Source of the DNA: Chelonoidis abingdonii
Lineage: Eukaryota; Chordata; Testudines; Testudinidae
Assembly (NCBI RefSeq): GCF_003597395.2
Contig: NC_133773.1
Span: forward strand, 145,152,652-145,216,651
Reading direction: 5' to 3'
Length of the DNA stretch: 64,000 bases
Shown one piece after another: positions 57,121 to 64,000 of this stretch. The position numbers were made by a program, and so were the translations under genes. How positions within the stretch are numbered: position 1 is the first letter of the stretch; each line of letters starts with the position of its first letter. Under the pieces are notes generated by a model. The model was not told the origin of the DNA, searched no databases, and saw only the letters and a list, made by a program, of their open reading frames with translations.

Positions 57121-57746
57121 TGTTGAGGCCACTAAGTGTCACTAAGCATTATTCTAAGTAATTTTAAAAGGTAAAGGCTATAAGAATATGGAGTTTTCCC
57201 TTAGGCCTCTCATGAGCAAGAGTCCGTCCATGTTAAACTCTAATTGACCTAGCAGGCCAATAAATAAACAGAAGGCCTGGTGTCCGGAGCCTTATCAGTT
57301 GCAAGGCCGCTCAACTGGTATGAGCACAAAAATAATGAGCCTGTTACTTTTGGCTAAGGGACAGGAGATAACTGGTTTAAAAGACAAGGTCGAAATTCAC
57401 GCCAGTTTACTTAACTGCACCTGCGCTTATGTAACTGCTACAGGGGGAAGAGGGGAAGGGGGAAGAAAGACTCGAAGTGTGTGAGAAAAGAATGCTGCAG
57501 CCCAGAAAACAGAAGAGGGAGGGGAAACGGGGGCTTGCTTGTCAGCGAGAAAAGTTCTCATGGATATAAAGGAACAGACTGCTTGTTTTAGGTGTGCTGG
57601 ATTTGAGGCATGTCAAGTCTCCCAGCACCACTTTGAGATCTCAAATAAACTCTGCTTGCTTCTCCCCTGGTGTGTTTATTGGCGCTAAGCACGCCGGGCA
57701 CGGACTACCACTGTTGTTTGCCTCAGCAGTCTATCTGCCCACAACA
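57121..57746 (+). mobile_element. ERV solo LTR, 626 bp, with perfect 4-bp TSD
   Basis: It begins TGTTGAGGCC and ends CTGCCCACAACA (reverse complement TGTTGTGGGC). CATG lies directly on both sides, at 57117-57120 and 57747-57750. A TATA-like GATATAAAGG is near 57563 and AATAAA near 57646, followed by a TGTGTTTATT-rich zone. No internal viral sequence is present. Confidence 0.85.
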
Positions 57747-57902
57747 CATGCACCCAGTGTCAATGCTAGAGCAGAGAGCCAGGCCCAGCCCTGTGGGACA
57801 GGAGGCGCAGAAACCACTGCTGCAAGGCGAGTTATTCATTTTACACTCCTGTTATTCCACATTGTTAATACAACAGCTCTGTGGTTTTTACAAGAGATTG
57901 TA

Positions 57903-58083
57903 GAATCTCAGGGTTAGAAGGGACCTCAGGAGATCATCTAGTCCAACCCCCTGCTCAAAGCAGGACCAATCCCCAGACAGAGTTTTACCCCAGTTCCTTA
58001 AATGGCCCCCTCAAGGACTGAACTCACACCCCTGGGTTTAGCAGGCCAATGCAATGCTCAACCCACTGAGCTCTCTCTCCCAC
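57903..58083 (-). mobile_element. tRNA-derived SINE with CR1-like tail (turtle Cry type)
   Basis: On the minus strand it starts GGGAGAGAGAGCTCAGTGGG (A-box-like), then GTGTGAGTTCAGTCC (B-box-like, GTTCRANNC), a GGGGCCATTTAAGGAAC body, and a tail GACTAGATGATCTCCTGAGG, GTCCCTTCTAACCCTGAG identical in type to the CR1 3' end. This is the architecture of the pol III SINE I know from cryptodiran turtles, which borrows CR1 machinery. It is the best taxonomic marker in the window. Confidence 0.85.
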
Positions 58084-58094
58084 CATGAAATATA

Positions 58095-58420
58095 TGGGCC
58101 AAAGGTGTTAACCCAGTCACTGCCCAGCATTAAACAGTGTTGATCAAGATCCAGGGCTTGGTTCCCACAGCCCTGAGCCTGCTTGGTACCATTACAAACT
58201 CTTAACCTTTTTATTCAAAGGTATAGAAACGAAGGAAAAGTAGGGAAAGTACTGAGTCAGGCTTTCGCTGTAACACACCACCCCACTTGTTCTGTTAGCT
58301 GGAAAGAGTTTCAGAAGGAAAAGTCCCTTGCCTGACAGGCTCTGAGGCAGAACCAAAGATGGCAGTAATCGTTCATGGGGGGACAAGAGAAGCGAGTCGA
58401 GATGAGCTGGAGATGTTGCT
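58095..58420 (+). repeat. Unclassified dispersed repeat, copy 2
   Basis: It shares AAGGTGTTAAC, GATCCAGGGCTTGG, TTAACCTTTTTATTC, ACGAAGGAAAAGTAGGGAAAGT, AGTCAGGCTTTCGCTGTAACAC and GTTCATGGGGGGACAAGAG with 27620-27965, in order and in the same orientation. Confidence 0.6.
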
Positions 58421-58437
58421 GCTGCTGCTGCTGCTCT
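58416..58437. repeat. (CTG)n trinucleotide run
   Basis: About seven GCT/CTG units in a row, directly after the dispersed repeat. Confidence 0.9.
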
Positions 58438-59187
58438 TCAAGTCAGATCCCGTCTTAGCCCCGGCGGGTCTGGGATTCCGCTGGAGCCGGCAGACACGGC
58501 CATGTCCTCTGGGTCCCTCTCTCTGCCCTGGACATCCCAGAGGTGGAGGCTGATGAAGACCCAGGAGCCCAGGAGATGGTGCGGATGGCAGACAGTTGGT
58601 GAAGCTCCCTCCAGTAGCCTCCCTCTGTTCTTTTATTCCCCCCATCCCCCTCCCACACCCAAAGTCTTTCTTTAAGGACCCAAAAAGGGAATGGTGAGTG
58701 GAATAGCTCATCCCCCTCATTACTTGGTCAGCCAGTTAGGCCGAATATCTGGCATACCAGTTCTGATTCATTCATTTCTAGTTCCACATCTGCTGTTTGT
58801 TGAAATCATGCTTGATAACTAGGCCTTGAATCAAATCAATCGGCCCTTCTGTTGAGATGAATTCAGCCTCTGTCTCCTTTTCACACTTCTGCCCATCCAC
58901 ATTTACCAGAGGCTGTTGAGATGTCTTATGAACTTTCAAATACGTCCTACAGCTGCGCTCACAGATCAAACCCACAGCAACAGGTTCCTAAAGCACACAC
59001 TGTTCCCACCCCAACCCCAAACAACAGCACTTTCTCATTAATTCTCCCAGCTAACAGGCTCTGTGTTAACACCACGTGGGAGACCAGTTTCTCAATTAAC
59101 CCCAATTATGCAGGAGATAATGGGACTCTGAAAGGTGACCTGAAAAAACAGAGCGTCAAATCCCACTGATGTTACCAAAAAACAGAA
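58438..59187. other. No feature recognised
   Basis: Unassigned sequence with no convincing ORF. Confidence 0.45.
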
Positions 59188-59262
59188 GAACGGCCAGCCT
59201 AGTTCAGCCCGATAATCCACCTAGCCCAGTATCCTGCCCTCCAACAAGGTGTCGGACACCGG
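59188..59262. mobile_element. Interspersed repeat fragment related to 5371-5580
   Basis: AGAACGGCCAGCCTAGTTCAG and CACCTAGCCCAGTATCCTGCC match the start of the repeat at 5371. Confidence 0.5.
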
Positions 59263-59376
59263 GAACCATCGGCAAATCACAGGTGACCAAGCTGGACACA
59301 GAAGCCAGGAGTCCTGAATGATAGTTCAGCTCTATAGCCGCTCATCACAGCCACATCTTAAAACCTCACAGCTCCC

Positions 59377-59379
<3 letters not shown>

Positions 59380-59409
<30 letters not shown>
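59380..59409. repeat. Poly(A) run, 30 bp
   Basis: Thirty uninterrupted A residues. No retrocopy was recognised to its left. Confidence 0.95.
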
Positions 59410-59411
<2 letters not shown>

Positions 59412-59412
<1 letters not shown>

Positions 59413-59525
59413 AGTGGAGGCAGCTGCGGCTTACTGGTTAGCACACAGGACTAAGGGTCAGGACTCCTGGGTTCTAGTCTGACTAAGTCACTGATAATTC
59501 ACAATTGCTTTGTGATTCAATGTCC
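59412..59525 (+). mobile_element. MIR SINE fragment
   Basis: GCGGCTTACTGGTTAGCACAC, AGGACTCCTGGGTTCTAGTC are a tRNA-like head and B-box region. Confidence 0.6.
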
Positions 59526-59799
59526 ATGTTACTGATAGTGCAATGACCACCCGTCGCCTTTGCACAGCTGAGGCCTCAAAATGCCACCCCCGACACAGGC
59601 ACTTTCATGCCCTGCAGGGTGAATTCCACCCCCTAGTGTTCAGTCCCTTGGGGCGGGGCAGGCAGGAGTTTAAGGCTCCAGCCCATCAAGCAGAGACTGA
59701 TGGGTGAGAAGCACTGTGGGAAAGTTGCAGTCACACCCAGCTGGAGCAGGGTTTCTACTCTAATAAAACTCTGAAAGTCACACAGCTGCATTGTGCCTC

Positions 59800-59880
59800 T
59801 GTTATAGGGGAGGCAGTGCTAGTGGATAAGACACTGGACTGGGAGTCAGGAGAAAGCATTCTATTCCTTGCTCCTTGGGC
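59800..59880 (+). mobile_element. MIR SINE head fragment
   Basis: AGTGCTAGTGGATAAGACAC, TGGACTGGGAGTCAGGAGAA. Confidence 0.6.
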
Positions 59881-61167
59881 AGGAATTGTCTTGGGTGTAT
59901 GCACAATGCAGGCTTGATCCTGGCTTGGGCCAACCACAAACATGTTGCAGGAGGGAAACCTGAACCAAATCCATCCAAGAGAGACAGCATCTGCGACAGC
60001 GGCCACAGTGAACGGCAGCAGGCTCAGAGGGCTTTTCAAGTCTCAATTGTTTCCTTCCAATTACACTGAAAGGTCCATCAGTAAAACCCAATGGATCAGG
60101 CATTATGAAATAAAGTGGCTGCACTCCGGAGGTCCACAACAGGAGAGTAAGAAGCAACAGTGATGCTGACTAAGTCAGGATGTTGAGAGTCGTTTATCAC
60201 GGCAGATGTCTTCTTAAAACCAAATTGATCAAGTCTTTCTTTTCCAGGCTCATAAAAAAGGAGCTTCCCCCCAACCAAGTTATTGAGAAAGACGCCACGT
60301 TGTAAGTGTCACCAAAGAGCCATTTCTGCTTCCCACCATCCTCTCCCCGCTCCGCTGGAGGATGCAGGTGCACTAACACCACTAGATCATGGGAGGCGGG
60401 AGAGGAAGAAGGAAGGGTAATGGAATGAATTTAAAGACAAGCGTCACAGCAGCAAGATGGAGCAATTTGCAAAGGGAAGCAGTGGAATCTCCACCACTCG
60501 GATCATTTAAAATCCAACTGGCCGAATACAGCTGCAGCTGTACAAGAGGGAACAATTCTGCACTGGCCGGGGGACGGGCTGTCTTCGCAGGAATCTAATC
60601 GCTGCCTCGTGCGTGCCTAGCTTCGCTTTTTCCTATGGCTCCCCCGTCACTGCAGTATCTACGCGGTGCGTAGCCCCCCCTGCAAATAAATCATAAAGCA
60701 CTTTGTTGATTGAAGAGCAGGATTAAATAGCTCGCAGAAGTAAAGCTAAAATAAAGGTTACATATGGGCTGCAATTACACCGCAGCAGGAGGAAGGGAAG
60801 AGAGGATTTCCCTAGAGAACTGAAATGAGAGCAAGAGAGAGAGAATTGCTGGAGCCGGATGGTGGAGGTGTCTTCAGTAGCAGGGTCTGCAAAACAGAAG
60901 GCTCTTGCACCAAGAGGGGAGGAAGGAGAGGCAGTCGGCATAGGGTGAGCAGAGTATGAAGGCCCAGCTGCTTTCACAGAGCAGCCTATGGAGGGCCGTG
61001 TTTAACCCCATTCTGAAACAAGCAAGGACAGGAAATCTTGATCCTTGATATGGGCCCCCATCTGCAAGGCACTTAAATACATGCCTAATGAAGCACGACG
61101 AGTCCCCTTGTCTTCAGAGACTGCCCACAAGCTAAAGTGACCCCAGCCCCTCTGAGTGGCTCAGGTA
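59881..61167. other. No feature recognised
   Basis: Unassigned. CTAATCGCTGCCTCGTGCG to CTACGCGGTGCGTAGCC (60594-60673) has several CpGs, next to AT-rich sequence with ACATATGGGC near 60760. Confidence 0.4.
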
Positions 61168-61175
61168 TTAATGGC

Positions 61176-62310
61176 TAGGGCCCTACCAAATTCAGAGTCC
61201 ATTTTGGTCAATTTCATAACGATAGGATTTGAAAATTAGTCAGTTGAACGTTTTCAGCTGTTTATATCTGAAATTTCAGGGTATTGTAACCAGAGGGGGT
61301 CCCAACCCAAAAGGGAATAATGGGGGAGTGTCGCAAAGCTGTTGTCAGGGGCTCACGGGATTGCCACCCTCACTTCTGCCCTGCCCACTGGAGCGTCCTG
61401 GAGGGGGGTCAGATCTCCCCCCGGATGCAGGGAGTACGCCAGCCAGGGGCTCCTTGCTGCTATTCCCAGCCAGGCTGGGGAGCAACAGGACTTGCTCTTC
61501 CCCTGCATGGCTGTTCGGGGGGGGGGGGGGGGGAACAGATCAGACCCACATCCAGGTACCTCCCCTGGCTGCAGGATTCTCCCAGCAGCACTGGGGGAGA
61601 TCAGACCCACCCATGGGCATGGGCAGTGCATATAGTAAGCTGGGGAAGGCTAAGCCTCCTCAAACTGCCCCACCCACGCTCCGCCCCAAGGCCCTCTCCC
61701 GCTTGCCACTTTCCCCTTGACCCCAGCCCAGACAGGCTGCTCCTCTTCTGGGAAGCATGCTGGGGTGGGGGTTAGGGTGGCCGGCCTGCAGCCAGGACTT
61801 GGGGCAGCTGGGGCCGCCCAGCGCTGGGGGACCCCCAGGAGCTAGGGCCGCACCCTCCCTGTGCTCAGGACACCCAGCAGTGGGGCCACAGCACTCCAAG
61901 GGCTGGGGCCATGGCGCCTGGCGCTCTGGGCTGGGGGCGCTCAGGTGGGATGGCCCAGGACTGGGGCAGCAGGGCTGGCAGCCGCTGGGAGGAGGGAGGG
62001 GCTCAGAGCTCCAGTGGGGGAGGGGGGCCTCAGGAAAAAGGGGTGGAGGTGGGGACAGGGGCTAGCCTCCCACAATGGGTGGCTCATGCATCGCCCATGG
62101 ACCCACCTCCACCACCCTCCTGCAGCTGCAGAAAGCTCCAGAGCTGCCGCCCAGCCCCGGAAGGTACCCCAGAGGTGGGTCTGATTCTCCCCCTCCCCCT
62201 AGAGCAGCTGCGTAGGGGAAGAGCAAGTCCCGCTGCTCCCCTCCCTGCAGGAGACCTGATTTCACAGTCCATGACACGTTTTTCACTACTGTGAATTTGG
62301 TTAGGGCCTG
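61176..62310. mobile_element. hAT-type element, 1135 bp, with perfect 8-bp TSD
   Basis: TTAATGGC occurs at 61168-61175 and again at 62311-62318. The left end is TAGGGCCCTACCAAATTCAG and the reverse complement of the right end is CAGGCCCTAACCAAATTCAC. The first 90 bp and last 60 bp match the 463-bp element at 12596-13058. The extra interior is GC-rich, with a 17-G run at 61517-61533 and repeated GATCAGACCCAC text. No transposase was recognised. Confidence 0.9.
61517..61533. repeat. Poly(G) run, 17 bp
   Basis: Seventeen uninterrupted G residues inside the hAT element. This is a likely spot for length error in an assembly. Confidence 0.9.
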
Positions 62311-62318
62311 TTAATGGC

Positions 62319-64000
62319 TCATCCTCACACCCCTTTTGTGGGCCCAGGCAGGTCTATTAACCCGACTTCACCCCTTGGTGCTGCAGTTCCCGCTGCAGTT
62401 CCCCCTCTGTGAAGTGACTTGTCCTAGTCTGCAGCCAGAATGGGAACCCAGCCCCTCCAAGCCCCTGAGCACACTAACCAACAGATCTGCCCTTCCTCCT
62501 GCCAGAACACCTCCTAACTGGGACCAGAAGCTGAGCAGCAGGTGGCATTGTAACACACAGGCTTACACAGTCTTCTGTAAGTCTGCAAGCCACACAGTCT
62601 CGGACGAAAACCTACTTTGTTGTTAAGTTATTTTTAAAATGCATTCTCTGTTTTGGGGGGAGCTGTTGCAAACAGGAGGGGGGGTTGGTCTTGACCTTAA
62701 TCTAATTAAACAGTTGCTTAAGACACAATCACTTCCTGGGAGCTGGGCATTAGAAGACGTCCGAAAAAGAGGTTACCTGTTGTAACCAACTCTATTCAGG
62801 GATTGGTCTATCCAGCATCCACAGAACAAGCTGCACTAAGAAAATAGATGAAAGCCAGGTCACTGCTTTCTACTCCAATCCGCAAGGCTTTGACACATGC
62901 TACCACTCGCGAGAGGGGCTATAATAGAATGGGGAGAACCCCTCCCTTCATCTCAGCTGAATGGTGACTCCGAAACCTAATTGTGCCGTTTTTAGCAAGA
63001 GCAGGTGGCTATTACAGAAGTGGGGGGGGCACTCTTTAATGCTGTATCTGGCTCTGTAATTAATGTGGTGTTTCAGTACCATCCAGTGGAAGAGCTACTT
63101 AGTCTACGGGTCAGACTAGATATCAGACTCTGCCCTCCGGACCAGGGTGGACTGGAGAACCAGGCAGAGTCAGACAGACATGGGCGTGCCAGGACATCGT
63201 GAGTGGCATCTGTTCCATTCCTCTAACTGCAGAGGAACGCCTGGCTCGCTCAGCTCATACTAAAGGGCAAGATTAGATGAGATCAAATGCAATAGGCTGG
63301 TTGTCATTTGAAAATCCTTTCCCCTAAAGCTTTGTTCCAACAGCTGAATAAAAATACTTGGTTTTGGGAGGCTGTTGGTCAGAGTCACAGAGCCCCAAAG
63401 GGAGGAAACAGCAGCTGAAACCCAGGCAGACCTGAAGGAGATAAGCAGTTGCTAGAGACAGGGCAATGTACCTGGGTCCCTGACTCTGCATAGAAGAAAT
63501 GCAAAATTCCAGCCAGGTAAAGGTAAGAGGCTGAACAACTAAGGGGTGAACTCAGAGATGAGGAAAGAAAAGAGGACAGCTAGACCCATAACCGTGCCAG
63601 TGGAGTATGGGACAAGTCTGAATAGTGTCACATTTCCTGCCCATTCTGACCAGCATCCTATAGACATATCAATTATTGTTTCTTTTCTCACAGAGTATTA
63701 TCTGAAGTATTTTCATTTGTATGCAAATGGAGAAAAGCATATCCACCCCAAAGAATCAGATCTTCTAAACTCAAAACACCTCTTAGCGAGATTGCTGCTG
63801 CTTGGGCACAACCCACAAAACCTTACTCTGTCTTTGCATGGGGGGACGGACACGACAGAGTGTGTGGAGCTAGTGACAGATCGGCAGTGCTGCCCTCATA
63901 CAGTTAAAATAAAAGGATGGATGCTTGCCAGGCTTAAACCCGGTGGCTTCAGAGGTATGAAACCAGCTTCAGCATAAACAAAATCAGGATGGGTTAAAAA
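62319..64000 (+). other. Unassigned; possible LTR polyadenylation zone and an open frame
   Basis: CAGCTGAATAAAAATACTTGG near 63341 followed by TTTTGGGAGGCTGTTGG resembles an LTR polyadenylation zone, but no TG...CA ends were found. An open frame of 143 codons (63546-63977, plus) follows. I do not recognise its product, and it shows no domain, signal peptide or codon pattern that I can defend. The remaining sequence is unassigned. Confidence 0.3.

Larger units (their letters stand above)
49401..64000. other. Sequence upstream of ADISSP, no gene recognised
   Basis: In mammals the gene upstream of ADISSP is SPEF1, a calponin-homology protein on the same strand. I found no SPEF1-like exon on the minus strand here. 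The interval consists of an L2 remnant, several hAT elements, a solo LTR, a SINE, MIR pieces and unassigned sequence, listed separately. Confidence 0.55.

Noticed and set aside
57903..58083. tRNA gene suggested by A- and B-box-like motifs
   Set aside because: The body and CR1-like tail show a SINE, and no cloverleaf with an anticodon arm is apparent.
59380..59409. Poly(A) run considered as the tail of a processed pseudogene
   Set aside because: No coding-like or gene-like sequence and no target duplication were seen beside it.
49401..64000. SPEF1 exons expected upstream of ADISSP from mammalian gene order
   Set aside because: No calponin-homology or other SPEF1-like segment was recognised on the minus strand. 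The gene may lie beyond the window.

Overview
The window reads as nuclear DNA of a vertebrate, most likely a cryptodiran turtle. Compact ORFs, operons and ribosome binding sites are absent. Interspersed repeats dominate: CR1 and L2 LINEs, MIR-type SINEs, short ERV solo LTRs, many hAT-type DNA elements with 8-bp target duplications, and a tRNA-headed SINE with a CR1-like tail that matches my memory of the turtle 'Cry' SINE (57903-58083). Family names are from memory, not from a database search. I see no tRNA or rRNA gene, no CRISPR array and no intact mobile-element ORF.

One host gene is supported, on the minus strand: ADISSP (C20orf27, adipose-secreted signaling protein). Its ATG exon lies at 48914-48932 (MAAANK plus the first base of a Gly codon, then a GTAAGT donor). 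Its second coding exon lies at 30576-30718, with a TTGCAG acceptor and a GTAAGA donor. The 19 + 143 nt give exactly 54 codons, the length of the same N-terminal stretch in the human protein as I remember it. Intron 1 is about 18.2 kb. I did not find exons 3 onward, which should lie below 30.5 kb or past the left edge. A CpG-enriched, mostly repeat-free stretch around 48.5-49.4 kb is the best promoter candidate. The 5' UTR carries a 7-codon uORF in a better start context than the main ATG.

Layout. 0-2.5 kb: an ERV LTR broken by two hAT elements. 2.5-6.4 kb: L2 debris and a local direct duplication of about 350-450 bp. 8.9-10.5 kb: a CR1 carrying a SINE piece and a complete solo LTR. 12.2-13.6 kb: a minus-strand CR1 split by a hAT, then another DNA element. 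15.7-16.1 kb: a solo LTR. 18-22.1 kb: a CR1 that keeps its 5' part (ORF1 with an SGNH-esterase-like domain, ORF2 endonuclease, start of RT) and is interrupted by three later insertions. 22-30 kb: L2, CR1, MIR and MITEs. 30.6-48.9 kb: intron 1, with two LTR-like regions, one solo LTR, MITEs including one with a strong hairpin, and an L2 RT remnant. 49.4-64 kb: upstream sequence with L2, several hATs, a solo LTR, a SINE and a hAT with a perfect 8-bp duplication. The stretches between are described as having no recognised content.

No new multi-gene system is evident. The notable points are the ADISSP 5' architecture, the readable insertion order in the nests, the local duplication with a filled and an empty site, and pairs of unclassified repeats.
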